Shown piece after piece: positions 1-8,100 of a stretch of 10,719 nt of DNA (the stretch's first letter is position 1; every line of letters starts with the position of its first letter). The DNA lies in the NCBI GenBank assembly GCA_028293055.1, contig JAQGLD010000045.1, positions 1-10,719 on the forward strand, read 5' to 3'. A program made the position numbers and the translations under genes. This DNA comes from Alphaproteobacteria bacterium. GTDB lineage: Bacteria > Pseudomonadota > Alphaproteobacteria > Sphingomonadales > Sphingomonadaceae. Below the pieces are notes generated by a model. The model had not been told where the DNA came from. It did no database searches and saw only the letters and a list, made by a program, of their open reading frames with translations.

Positions 1-339
1 CTGGCGGGAGCGATGGCGATGTTCATGTACAGCCTCGCCGGGGTGCCGCCCTTCTTCGGCTTCTGGCCCAAATTCCTGGTGTTCGACGCGGCGGTGAAGG
101 CGGACCTGACCTGGCTCGCGGTGATCGGCATCGCCACCTCGGTGATCAGCGCCTTTTATTATCTCAAGATCGTCAAGACGATGTATTTCGACGAGCCGGC
201 GGCGCCATTCGCCCGCGATCGCGATGTGCCCCAGATGGCGCTGATCGCGCTGGCGGCTCTGTTCGTGTCTCCGCTCGGCTATCTGGTGATCCCGTACCTC
301 GGTCCCGTGACCTTGAATGCCGCGAGCGCTTTGTTCTGA
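1..339 (+). CDS. nuoN: NADH-quinone oxidoreductase subunit N (NuoN), C-terminal part
   Basis: The open frame runs in from the left edge and ends at TGA 337-339, leaving 112 residues with no start in the window. NuoN is one of the antiporter-like, proton-pumping membrane subunits of respiratory complex I. The piece has the typical subunit signature: a helix with the motif SLAGVPPFFGFWPKF, then a hydrophobic helix (about residues 37-60) containing SAFYYLKIVKTMYF, then a last hydrophobic helix before the C-terminus. SLAG-PP and YYL-I are hallmarks of the NuoL/M/N family. The assignment to N rather than L or M rests on the short C-terminus and on the neighbours, since nuoN is usually the last nuo gene and is followed by birA and coaX in alphaproteobacteria. 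The gene is cut by the window edge, not broken. Confidence 0.93.
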   Translation: MAGAMAMFMYSLAGVPPFFGFWPKFLVFDAAVKADLTWLAVIGIATSVISAFYYLKIVKTMYFDEPAAPFARDRDVPQMALIALAALFVSPLGYLVIPYLGPVTLNAASALF

Positions 340-348
340 TTTCCTGCG

Positions 349-473
349 TCCTTCGATACGGGCCCTCGACAAGCTCGGTGCCAACTCAGGATGAGCGGTG
401 AAGGGTTTCGATCCTGATCTACCCGTTCATCCCGAGTAGCCGTCGAGCCTGTCGAGACCGGCGTATCGAAGGA
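349..473. repeat. Inverted intergenic repeat, family A (copy 1)
   Basis: The nuoN-birA gap is almost filled by two arms that are imperfect reverse complements. The outermost 12 bases match perfectly (349-360 against 462-473). Each arm carries the core CTCGACAAGCTC or CGAGCCTGTCGAG, followed by a CTCAGGATGAGCGG-like block toward the middle. This resembles the palindromic intergenic repeats frequent in sphingomonad genomes (from memory). A second copy lies at 4064-4155 in the same window. It could act as a terminator or mRNA-stability element after nuoN, but there is no T-run. Confidence 0.75.
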
Positions 474-487
474 CCGCTTCTGAACCC

Positions 488-1201
488 ATGATCCGCACCG
501 TCCCTGAAACCGGCTCGACCAACGACGATCTGGCCGCGCTCGCCCGCGCCGGCGCCGAGGAAGGCCATTGGCTGCGCGCGGACCGCCAGACTGGGGGACG
601 GGGGCGCCAGGGCCGCGAATGGCACTCTCCGCCCGGCAATCTGTATGCAAGCACGCTGGTGCGACTGCGGCCGGGCGATCCCTCCGCGGCGACGCTTGCG
701 CTGGTCGCTGCGGTCGCCCTCCAGGAAGTCGCCGCCGTGTTCGCGCCCGGCACCGACGTCTCGATCAAATGGCCCAACGACCTGCTGGTCGGCGGCGCCA
801 AGCTCTCCGGTATCCTGCTCGAGCGAAGCGAAAATGCCGTGATCATCGGCTTCGGAGTGAACCTCGCCGACCATCCCGCGGATACGCCGCGCCCGGCCAT
901 CAGTCTTCGCGCCTTGACCGGGGCCAGCCCCGATCCCGGTGTCTTCGCAGAGGCGCTTGCCGACGCTTTCGCCCGTTGGCTCGCCCGCTGGCGAGGCGAG
1001 GGGCTGGCGCCGATCCGCGCGCAATGGCTGGCAGCCGCTCATCCGGCCGGGACAGCGCTTTCTGCCGCCGCGGGACATGGGGAGGTCGTCGATGGACTGT
1101 TCGACGGGCTCGACCAGAACGGCGGGCTCAGGCTGCGCTTGGCGGATGGCTCTAGCCGTGTCATTCACGCCGGCGATGTGTTCCTGATTCAGGATCCGTG
1201 A
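488..1201 (+). CDS. birA: Biotin--[acetyl-CoA-carboxylase] ligase (BirA)
   Basis: The 237-residue protein attaches biotin, through biotinyl-5'-AMP, to the acceptor lysine of biotin carboxyl carrier proteins in the cytoplasm. The motifs are in the right order: GSTNDDL near the N-terminus; the adenylate-binding loop GRGRQGREW (residues 37-45); KWPND (94-98); the lysine of [11 protein letters not shown] (Lys105); and IIGFGVNL (119-126). A small C-terminal domain follows. There is no N-terminal helix-turn-helix, so this is the monofunctional ligase, not the bifunctional repressor of E. coli. The ATG at 488 is chosen because the family begins directly before the GSTN motif; no strong ribosome site is visible, and the upstream sequence is the right arm of repeat A. 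The TGA at 1199-1201 is one base before coaX, so translation of the two is probably coupled. Confidence 0.95.
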   Translation: MIRTVPETGSTNDDLAALARAGAEEGHWLRADRQTGGRGRQGREWHSPPGNLYASTLVRLRPGDPSAATLALVAAVALQEVAAVFAPGTDVSIKWPNDLLVGGAKLSGILLERSENAVIIGFGVNLADHPADTPRPAISLRALTGASPDPGVFAEALADAFARWLARWRGEGLAPIRAQWLAAAHPAGTALSAAAGHGEVVDGLFDGLDQNGGLRLRLADGSSRVIHAGDVFLIQDP

Positions 1202-1202
1202 A

Positions 1203-1985
1203 ATGCTGCTCGCGATCGATGCCGGGAACACCAATGTCGTCTTCGCCTTGCTCGAGGACGGGGCGATCCGCGCGCGCTGGCGTATCGCGACCGATCCGCG
1301 CCGCACCGGCGACGAATATGGTGTCTGGCTCCACCAGCTGATCGCGCTCGAAGGCTTTCCGCGGGACTCGGTGAGCGAGGTGATCATCGGCACTGTGGTT
1401 CCGCGAGCGCTCCACAACCTCCAGGTCCTTTCGAACAAATATTTCAAGGTCGAGCCCTTGCTCGCCGGCGAGGGCAAAGCGGGGTGGGGAATCGATCTCG
1501 ATGTCGAGGAGCCGGCCTCGGTCGGAGCCGACCGGGTGCTCAATGTGATCGCGGCGCACAGCCTCCATGCCGGCGACCTGATCGTCATAGACTTCGGCAC
1601 CGCGACCACCTTCGACGTGGTCGATTATCGCGGCGCCTATAAAGGCGGGATCATCGCCCCCGGAATCAACCTCTCGCTCGACGCGCTCGTCACCGCCGCG
1701 GCCAAGCTGCCGCGGATCGCGATCGAGTCCCCGACCGGGTCATCGGTGATCGGCCGGACCACCGAGGACCAGATGCATATCGGCATCTATTGGGGCTATG
1801 TCGCGATGATGGAGGGCCTTGCCGCGCGGATTAAGGCCGAGATTGGTCGTCCCGTGAAGGTGGTCGCGACCGGCGGGCTGGCGACCCTGTTCCAGCAGCA
1901 CACCGCCCTGTTCGACGAGGTCGAGCCCGATCTGACGATTCAGGGGCTCGCCCTGTTGTACGAGCGGAGCCAAAAGGCCACGTAG
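1203..1985 (+). CDS. coaX: Type III pantothenate kinase (CoaX)
   Basis: The 260-residue cytoplasmic kinase phosphorylates pantothenate, the first committed step of coenzyme A synthesis. It shows the ASKHA-fold phosphate loop DAGNTN (residues 6-11), GTVVPRA (63-69), the GADR motif with the likely catalytic Asp110, the second nucleotide loop DFGTATTFD (130-138), the GGIIAPG segment and ATGGLA near the C-terminus. Its length is normal for the family. The ATG at 1203 lies one base after the birA stop, with AGGA at 1191-1194 about 8 bases upstream inside the end of birA. The birA-coaX pair next to nuoN is a common alphaproteobacterial arrangement. Type III kinases are not feedback-inhibited by CoA (family knowledge). 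Confidence 0.96.
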   Translation: MLLAIDAGNTNVVFALLEDGAIRARWRIATDPRRTGDEYGVWLHQLIALEGFPRDSVSEVIIGTVVPRALHNLQVLSNKYFKVEPLLAGEGKAGWGIDLDVEEPASVGADRVLNVIAAHSLHAGDLIVIDFGTATTFDVVDYRGAYKGGIIAPGINLSLDALVTAAAKLPRIAIESPTGSSVIGRTTEDQMHIGIYWGYVAMMEGLAARIKAEIGRPVKVVATGGLATLFQQHTALFDEVEPDLTIQGLALLYERSQKAT

Positions 1986-2039
1986 CGCTCAATCCGCCGG
2001 CACCAGGCTTCCGGGCCGCGGCGCCCGAACACGGCCGGC

Positions 2040-2064
2040 GATTCCCGCTCGCGCGGGAACGATG
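2040..2064. repeat. Single REP-type hairpin upstream of RNase J
   Basis: A perfect 7-bp stem, TTCCCGC (2042-2048) and GCGGGAA (2053-2059), encloses a 4-base loop. The flanks (GA before, CGATG after) resemble the right arm of the paired repeat at 10205-10232, so this looks like a solitary half-element of that family. Five T residues follow at 2066-2070. A weak intrinsic terminator or attenuator after coaX is possible, but the RNase J start is only 26 bases beyond the stem. Confidence 0.6.
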
Positions 2065-2085
2065 CTTTTTCATGGGAACACGATA

Positions 2086-3726
2086 ATGAAACCCGGAAAC
2101 GAACTCCTTTTCCTCGCGCTTGGCGGCTCGGGCGAGATCGGGATGAACGTCAATCTCTACGGCTGCCAGGGCAAGTGGATCATGGTCGATCTCGGCATGA
2201 CCTTTGCCGATCCGGCCTATCCGGGGATCGACCTCGTCCTTCCGGATCTCGCCTTTATCGAGCAGAATCGAAAGGATCTGCTCGGCATCGTCCTCACCCA
2301 CGGCCACGAGGATCATATCGGAGCGATCCCCTATCTCGCCGCCGATCTCGGCGTGCCGCTCTACGCGACTCCGTTCACGGCCGGGCTGATCGCCGGCAAG
2401 CTCGAGGAGGAGGGACTGCTCGACAAGGTCAAGCTGAAGCTGATCGAGCTTGGCGGCGACTTCCAGCTCGGGCCGTTCGGGCTTCGCTACGTAGCGCTCG
2501 CCCATTCGATCCCCGAGGGCAATGCGCTGGTGATCGACACGCCCTACGGGCGGATCTTCCACACTGGCGACTGGAAGCTCGACGATTCGCCCCAGCTCGG
2601 CGATCCGAGCACGCCCGAGGAGCTGATGCATATCGGCGACGAGGGCGTGCTCGCCTTGGTGTGCGATTCGACCAACGTCTTCCAGGATCATGCTTCCGGG
2701 TCCGAAGCCACCGTCCGCGAGGGGCTCGACCGAGTGATCGGCGAGGCCGAGGGCAGGGTGCTGGTCACCACCTTCGCCTCCAACGCCGCCCGGGTGAAGA
2801 CGCTCGGCCATGTCGCCCAGGATACCGGCCTCCAGGTCTGAGTCGCCGGCCGCTCGCTCGACCGGATCCTCAAGGTTTCGAAGAGCGTCGGCTATCTCAC
2901 CGATTTTCCCGAGACGATCGATTTCGAAACCGCGATGAAGCTGCCGCGGCGCGAGGTGATGATCATCGCGACTGGCGGCCAGGGCGAGCAGCGTGCCGGA
3001 CTCGCCCGGATCGCCTTCGGCCAGCACAAATTGAGCATCGAGGAGGGTGATCTCGTCGTCTTCTCCTCCAAGCAGATTCCCGGCAACGAGATCGCGATCG
3101 GCCGAATCCAGAACGAGCTGGCCGCGCGCGGAGTCAGGATGATCACCGATCGCCAGGCGGACGTCCATGTCTCAGGTCATCCCGGGCGCCCCGAGCTCGC
3201 CGCGATGTACAAATGGATCCGGCCCGAGATCATCGTCCCGGTCCATGGCGAGATGCGCCACATGGCCGAGCATGAGCGGTTCGCTCTGTCCTGCGGAGTG
3301 CCCAAGGGCATCGTCCAGAAAAATGGCGACGTGCTCCGGCTCGCACCCGACGGGCCGGTCAAGATCGGCGAGGAGAAGGTCGGCCGGCTGATCCTCGACG
3401 GTGATGTGATCATCCCCGCCGACGGAAGCACCATGAACGAGCGCCGCCGGATCGCCTTTGGCGGGGTGATCTCGGTGGCGGTGCCGCTCGACGACGAGTA
3501 CCGGCTCGCCGGCAAGATCGAGCTTGGCCTCCAGGGGATACCCGTCGAGCTCGATCGCGAGGCGTTTCTGGGCGAGGCCTGCCAGGCCGCCGCCGACGCC
3601 GCGACCAAGGCCGGCGGCACCGGCGAGGACAAGCTGCGCGAATCGATCCGCCTCGCCGTCCGCCGCTGCGCGACGGACTGGACCGGCAAGAAGCCAGTCG
3701 TCGACGTGCTGATCGCTCGGGTTTAG
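2086..3726 (+). pseudogene. rnj: Ribonuclease J, interrupted by an in-frame TGA at codon 252
   Basis: The frame encodes a 546-codon RNase J, the metallo-beta-lactamase/beta-CASP exo- and endoribonuclease that matures and degrades RNA in the cytoplasm. All metal-binding motifs are present: HGHEDH (His72, His74, Asp76, His77), His140 in AHSIPEG, Asp162 in HTGDW, HVSGH (361-365) and His387 in PVHGE. A C-terminal domain follows. The frame is continuous except for TGA at 2839-2841, inside the beta-CASP domain between DTGLQV and VAGRSLDRIL. No base is gained or lost. The upstream piece (251 residues) lacks HVSGH and His387 and should be inactive. The next in-frame ATG is at 2935, without an evident ribosome site. 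The start at 2086 is preferred to 2062 because GGGAA sits 8 bases upstream and the family begins with such a short N-terminus. It could be a real null allele, a sequencing error, or read-through. Family identity is near certain; the functional state is not. Confidence 0.9.
2839..2841 (+). other. Premature in-frame TGA stop in rnj
   Basis: The codon after CAG GTC is TGA, followed by GTC GCC GGC CGC TCG, which resumes normal RNase J sequence. A single substitution from TGC/TGT (Cys), TGG (Trp), CGA/AGA (Arg), GGA (Gly), TTA (Leu) or TCA (Ser) would explain it. TGA is the ordinary stop of nuoN, birA, DUF1467, the glutamate dehydrogenase and phaB here, so a reassigned genetic code is unlikely. 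Confidence 0.9.
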
Positions 3727-3741
3727 GAACCAGCTATATCC

Positions 3742-3765
3742 CTCTCCCGCGGAAAGCGGGAGTGG
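3742..3765. repeat. Small palindromic hairpin after RNase J
   Basis: A perfect 7-bp stem, CTCCCGC (3744-3750) and GCGGGAG (3756-3762), encloses a GGAAA loop in the 66-base gap between rnj and the DUF1467 gene. No T-run follows, so it is more likely a REP-type repeat or mRNA-stabilising hairpin than an intrinsic terminator. Confidence 0.55.
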
Positions 3766-3792
3766 GCGGATACAAGCGAGTTAGCTACCAGC

Positions 3793-4062
3793 ATGAAGTT
3801 TCAATCGGTTCTCGCCATCTACATCCTGTTCTGGACGATGGCGCTGTTCGTCGTCCTGCCGTTCGGCGTCCGCACGCCGGAGGAGGAAGGTGTGGATTGC
3901 CCGCCCGGCCACGCGCCGAGCGCACCGCATCGGTTCAGCTTCGGCAAGGCGGCATGGCGCGCGACAATCGTCTCGGCGATCGTCTTCGGGCTGTTCTACG
4001 CCAAGTATCTCTATGGCTGGGTGACGATCGGGATGCTCGACTGGGCCTCGCCGCCGCGCTGA
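3793..4062 (+). CDS. DUF1467 family two-helix membrane protein
   Basis: The 89-residue protein has two predicted transmembrane helices, at about residues 5-25 and 57-80. A short polar loop joins them and carries LPFGVRTPEEEG, the feature by which I recognise DUF1467. No biochemical function is known to me. It sits in the inner membrane by inference. In alphaproteobacteria, DUF1467 genes are often found directly downstream of RNase J, as here (66-base gap), which supports both calls. The ATG at 3793 has only a weak purine-rich stretch upstream (GCGAG, about 12 bases away). It ends at TGA 4060-4062, just before the second copy of repeat A. Codon use matches the neighbours. Confidence 0.85.
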   Translation: MKFQSVLAIYILFWTMALFVVLPFGVRTPEEEGVDCPPGHAPSAPHRFSFGKAAWRATIVSAIVFGLFYAKYLYGWVTIGMLDWASPPR

Positions 4063-4063
4063 C

Positions 4064-4155
4064 CCTATTCAGGATAAGCGGTTATTGAATCAGAATCTTC
4101 CCGCCGCTCATGCTGAGCAGGGGCCGAGCTTATCGAGGGCCCGTATCGAAGAACC
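4064..4155. repeat. Inverted intergenic repeat, family A (copy 2)
   Basis: The gap between the convergent DUF1467 gene and the minus-strand hypothetical gene holds a left-arm remnant (TTCAGGATAAGCGG, 4069-4082) and a fuller right arm (4104-4152). The right arm contains GAGGGCCCGTATCGAAG, which matches the reverse complement of positions 352-368 in copy 1. The two inner blocks can pair at 11 of 14 positions around a loop of about 21 bases. Placement between convergent genes suits a bidirectional terminator, but no T-run is present. Confidence 0.7.
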
Positions 4156-4156
4156 C

Positions 4157-4705
4157 TCACCCAGCGACGGTGACATCCACCTTTTCCACCCATTCCGGGA
4201 AAAAAGCGGGCTCGCGATTCGACCAGCCCGGGGCGGTGGCCGCGGCTTCGCTGATCGACTGAAGCAGGGTCCTCCGGCGCTCCGGGTGAAGGTGCGGAAG
4301 CGCCGCCGCGGCGCAGAAGGCGCCCGGCAGCCACGGCCGCACCGCGGCGCCGATCAGGCGCTCGTAAAGGAACCTGTAGGAGGCGAAATCGGGGAGGCGT
4401 TCCTGGCCGAGGTCAAATGCGGTCATCGTCGTCAACGGACCCATCAATGGCTCCATCGCATCGAGTCCGCTGTCGTCGGGAACGATCGTCCGGATATGGT
4501 CGAGCCGGCGATAGACTCGCTCCTGAGCGCGGATGTTGGCAGCCTCTGCGGCATCGCGCGACCAGCGGCGCATCGCGTCGCGGCGGCCTAGCCCGATATC
4601 CAGCGATCGCCTGATGTAACGCTGCGTCGCCGCAGTGAAACCGGCAAACTCCTTCATTTCGATCAGCGTCAGCGCGCCGTCAGCCGGCTTGGTGTTGGTC
4701 GCCAT
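4157..4705 (-). CDS. Hypothetical protein, 182 residues, helical and arginine-rich
   Basis: I do not recognise this protein. The frame begins at ATG 4705-4703 with a G-rich stretch (GGGGTGGG) just upstream, and ends at TGA 4159-4157, two bases from repeat A. Third codon positions are strongly G/C like those of the neighbours, which favours this strand over the overlapping plus-strand frame at 4085-4591. The sequence looks soluble and mostly alpha-helical. Residues about 25-70 are a charged helical stretch rich in Arg (RYIRRSL, GRRDAMRRW, ERVYRRLDHI). A segment with several aromatic residues (FASYRFLYERL) follows, and then a proline/alanine-rich part. There is no signal peptide, transmembrane helix or metal-binding cluster, and only one cysteine. 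It is transcribed divergently from the glutamate dehydrogenase gene, so the two may share the 4706-5106 control region. Confidence 0.75.
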   Translation of the reverse strand: MATNTKPADGALTLIEMKEFAGFTAATQRYIRRSLDIGLGRRDAMRRWSRDAAEAANIRAQERVYRRLDHIRTIVPDDSGLDAMEPLMGPLTTMTAFDLGQERLPDFASYRFLYERLIGAAVRPWLPGAFCAAAALPHLHPERRRTLLQSISEAAATAPGWSNREPAFFPEWVEKVDVTVAG

Positions 4706-4724
4706 GAGCCCACCCCATTCCTTT

Positions 4725-4752
4725 ACTAAACTCGGGAGATCATGCGCCTCAA
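4725..4752 (-). promoter_or_regulatory. Possible sigma70-type promoter for the hypothetical gene
   Basis: Read on the minus strand, TTGAGG (4752-4747) and TTTAGT (4730-4725) are separated by 16 bases and each match 4 of 6 consensus positions. The resulting leader would be very short. This is weak evidence in GC-rich DNA. Confidence 0.2.
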
Positions 4753-4756
4753 ACGG

Positions 4757-4772
4757 TTACCGACCGCTTAAC
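4757..4772 (+). promoter_or_regulatory. CtrA-like box
   Basis: TTAC, seven bases, TTAAC: one mismatch to the alphaproteobacterial CtrA consensus TTAA-N7-TTAAC. It lies 335 bases before the glutamate dehydrogenase start and about 52 bases before the start of the divergent hypothetical gene. Binding is inferred from the motif alone. Confidence 0.3.
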
Positions 4773-4823
4773 CAGACCCCCGCCTCCCGTTCATAAATGA
4801 ATCATGCTTCGGCCGCCCGAGCA

Positions 4824-4831
4824 ATGGTTAA
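4824..4831 (-). promoter_or_regulatory. CtrA-like half-site TTAACCAT
   Basis: The minus strand reads TTAACCAT exactly, a known CtrA-associated octamer. The second TTAA half expected seven bases away is not present (GTCG instead). It sits about 50 bases from the first box, in the same divergent region. Confidence 0.22.
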
Positions 4832-4965
4832 TGCACGCCGACCGTCAGCTAGCCGACCAGTGTCACCCCTGGGCCACAGGGTGGCCAGCTAAAATACGCT
4901 GAATCAAAGACTTTCCGGTGCCGGAACGACCTCGTCCGCGCCACTCTGGGCGGCGTGTGGCATCG

Positions 4966-4996
4966 CCCGCATTCGGGTTGAATGGGTTCGTTTTTT
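4966..4996 (+). terminator. Terminator-like hairpin in the glutamate dehydrogenase leader
   Basis: CATTC (4970-4974) pairs with GAATG (4980-4984) around a GGGTT loop, and two further C-G pairs form beyond a bulged G at 4969. Six T residues follow at 4991-4996. The position, about 110 bases before the dehydrogenase start codon, would suit either the end of an upstream small transcript or an attenuator. The stem is short, so confidence is low. Confidence 0.3.
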
Positions 4997-5106
4997 GCAC
5001 TTCGAGGCGGCTCAGCCTTGCCCCCTCGGGCGTGCCGGAGCATAGGGCGACCAGCAAATCCGACGGCGCCGCCTTAGCCGCCGCACCCCTTCGGGAGCCA
5101 AAATTT

Positions 5107-8100
5107 ATGAACTCGGAAAGCATGGTCGCGGAGCCCGCCGCCGACGTGCACATCGTCGACGCACTTGCCCTCGCACTCGTCGAGGGCGCGCTTCCCGGAG
5201 AGCTCGAGGGGTTCAGCGACCAGGACCGTCTCGAGGCCGCGCGATTCCTCGCCGACTGCGCCGCCACGCGGGCGCATGGCAAGCCGGGCGTCAAGCTCGA
5301 AACGACCGGCGCAGCGCTCGGCCAGCGCCACATGCGCATCGCGATCATCAATGACGACATGCCGTTCCTGGTCGATTCGGTGGCGAACACCCTTGCCGCG
5401 CGCGGTCTAACCGTTCGTCGCCTGCTCCATCCGGTGGTCCGCGTCGAGCGCGACGAGAACGACCGTCTCACCGCGGTGCGTCCCGCCGGCGAGGGCGACG
5501 AGACGCGCGAGTCGATGATCTATCTCGAAGTGGCGCGCGAGGATGCACGCGGCCGCCGCGAGCTGCTCGCCGATCTCCAGCGCACGCTCCAGGATGTCCG
5601 CGCCGCGGTCGGCGACTGGGAAGCGATGCGGGCCCAGATGCACGCCGATGCAGACCGGATCGAGGATGAGGAGGGGCGGGCACTGCTCCACTGGTTCGCC
5701 GACGGAGCGATGACCCTGCTCGGCTTCGAGGTCGAACGGGCCGGCGAGGAATCGAGTGGGCGCCTCGGCCTGTTCCGGATTCCGGGCGACCCGACCGACG
5801 AGGGCGGCTGCGAAGGCGCGATCCGCTATTTCGAGCGCGGCGGCGAAGAGCCGCTGATGGCCAAGGGCGATCGCCGATCCACCGTGCACCGCCGGGTGCC
5901 GCTCGACCTCGTCGTGGTTCCGGTGCGCGGCAAGGACGGCATCGACGGGGTCGGGGTCCATATCGGCCTGTGGACCAGCCAGGCCTTGTCGGCGCCAGTC
6001 GAGGACGTGCCGCTGCTCCGCCGCCGCCTCGCCCAGCTCGAGGCGGATCTCGGATTCGGAGCGAGCGGGCATAGCGGCAAGGCGCTGCGCCACGCACTCA
6101 ACTCGCTGCCCCACGATCTCCTGATCAACCTCGACATCGAATGCGTCCGCGAGCTGGTGCTGACCGCGATGTCGCTCGCCGACCGGCCGAGGCCGACCCT
6201 GATCCTCGCCCGCTCGATCCTCAAAGGCCATCTGTTCGCCTTCGTCTGGCTGCCGCGCGACGAGCTCACCACCCGTCGCCGGATCGCGATCAGCGACATG
6301 ATCGCCGGCGCCGCCGGCGGCCGGGTGACCAACTGGTCGGTCGAGCTCGGCGACGGAGACCTCGCTCTGGTCCGCTACACCTTCACCATCGCGGCGAGCC
6401 GCCCGACTCCCGACGCATCGGCGCTCGACCGGCAGATCGACGACATGGTCCGCGGCTGGGATCCGAGCGTCGAGGCCCAGCTCACCGAGCTGACCGGCGG
6501 CAATCGCGCGACCCGGCTCGCCATCGCTTACGCACCGGCTTTCCCGTCGGCCTATCGCGAGCGCTACGGTGCCGCCGACGCCGCGCTCGACATCGTGCGC
6601 CTCCACGGCCTCGCCGACGACCGCGCCCGCTCGGTGCGGCTCTACCGGCTGGATGCCGAAGAGAGCAGCCAGCTGCGCATGAAGCTCTACCGGCTCGGCG
6701 GCCTCGTGCCGCTGTCCGACGTGGTCCCGGTGCTCGAATATTTCGGCTTCAAGGTGCTCAAGGAGACTCCGACCCGGCTCGACGACGACATGGGCAATAT
6801 CCACGAGTTCGTCCTCGCCATGGCCGACGGCTCGGCCGCCGAGCCGGTGATGGTCCGAGCCGAGGTCGTCGAGCAGGCAGTTGCCGCGGTACTGGAGGGT
6901 CGTGCCGAAAATGACGCCTTCAACCAGCTGATCGTCTCCACCGCGCTCGATCAGCGCAGCGTCGTCCTGCTCAGGGCCTGGTTCCGCTATCTCCGCCAGA
7001 CCGGCCTGTCCTACGGCCTGGCGACGGTCAGCGAGGCGCTGCGCCGCGCGCCCGACGTGACCCGCGGCCTGGTCGGGCTGTTCGACGCAGTCCACGATCC
7101 CGCGCTTGCCGAGGGGCGAGAGGCGGCGATCGCCGCTGCCGAGGAGGCCATTTCCGAGGGTCTCGCCGGAGTCGCCGGCATCGACGACGACCGCATCCTG
7201 CGCCTGATCCATGGAGTCGTCTCCGCGACGCTGCGAACGAACGCCTTTTCGGCCGCCTCCCGCGAGGCGCTCGCCTTCAAGATGGACAGCGCCCGGGTCC
7301 CCGGCCTTCCCCAGCCGCTGCCGTGGCGCGAGATCTGGGTCTACAGCCCGCGCCTGGAGGGCATCCACCTGCGCGGCGGTCCGATCGCCCGCGGCGGCCT
7401 TCGCTGGTCTGACCGGCGCGACGATTTCCGCACCGAGATACTCGGGCTGATGAAGGCTCAGATGGTCAAGAATGCGGTCATCGTCCCGACCGGGGCCAAG
7501 GGCGGCTTCTATCCCAAGCACCTTCCTCCCGCCACGGACCGCGACGCCTGGCTTGCCGAAGGCACGGAGTCCTACCGCATCTTCATCCGCTCCTTGCTCT
7601 CGGTGACCGACAATATCGTCGGCACGAAGTTGGTGCATCCCGAGAATGTCCGGGTGCTGGATGGCGACGATCCCTATTTCGTCGTCGCCGCCGACAAGGG
7701 CACCGCGACCTTCTCCGACGTGGCCAACGCAATCGCGATCGAACGCAATTTCTGGCTTGGCGACGCCTTCGCCTCGGGCGGCAGCTACGGCTACGACCAC
7801 AAGGCGATGGGGATCACCGCGCGCGGCGCCTGGGTGTCGGTCCAGCGCCACTTCCGCGAGACCGGAGTCGACGTCCAGACCCAGTCGATTCGGGTCGCCG
7901 GAGTCGGCGACATGTCGGGCGATGTGTTCGGCAACGGAATGCTGCTGTCGAAGGCGCTGAAGGTCGTCGCAGCCTTCGACCATCGCCACATCTTCATCGA
8001 TCCCGATCCCGATCCGGCGCGAAGCTGGGAGGAGCGCAACCGCATGTTCGCGCTGCCGCGCTCGAGCTGGGACGATTATGACAAGAGCCTGATCTCGAAG

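Larger units (their letters stand above)
4706..5106. other. Divergent intergenic region upstream of glutamate dehydrogenase
   Basis: These 401 bases lie between the starts of the minus-strand hypothetical gene and the glutamate dehydrogenase gene. I see two CtrA-like boxes (4757-4772 and 4824-4831), a small GGCCAC/GTGGCC hairpin (4872-4886), a possible -10 hexamer TAAAAT (4890-4895) without a good -35, and a terminator-like hairpin with six T residues (4966-4996). The stretch is less GC-rich than the genes around it in places. The dehydrogenase frame stays open upstream to an ATG at 4918, but that extension does not look like family sequence. Confidence 0.5.

Noticed and set aside
2839..2880. 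Selenocysteine insertion at the RNase J TGA.
   Set aside because: I see only a weak 4-bp CCGG pairing downstream, not a convincing bacterial SECIS hairpin, and the position is not a catalytic residue of RNase J.
1831..3168. A 445-codon minus-strand frame across coaX and RNase J.
   Set aside because: It spans two recognised plus-strand genes and the gap between them, has no family features, and is a codon-bias shadow.
2935..3726. The 3' part of RNase J as a separate gene.
   Set aside because: It is in the same frame, starts in the middle of the beta-CASP domain, lacks a ribosome site, and contains only the last two metal-binding motifs.
4085..4591. A 168-codon plus-strand frame opposite the hypothetical gene.
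   Set aside because: It starts inside repeat A, has disordered composition, and its third codon positions fit the genome's bias less well than the minus-strand frame.
4860..4895. A sigma70 promoter for glutamate dehydrogenase using TAAAAT at 4890-4895.
   Set aside because: The -10 match is good, but no acceptable -35 hexamer lies 16-18 bases upstream, so it is mentioned only in the description of the intergenic region.
4918..5106. An N-terminal extension of glutamate dehydrogenase from the ATG at 4918.
   Set aside because: The 63 extra residues are Arg/Pro/Ser-rich and unlike the family, and the start at 5107 has a good ribosome site.
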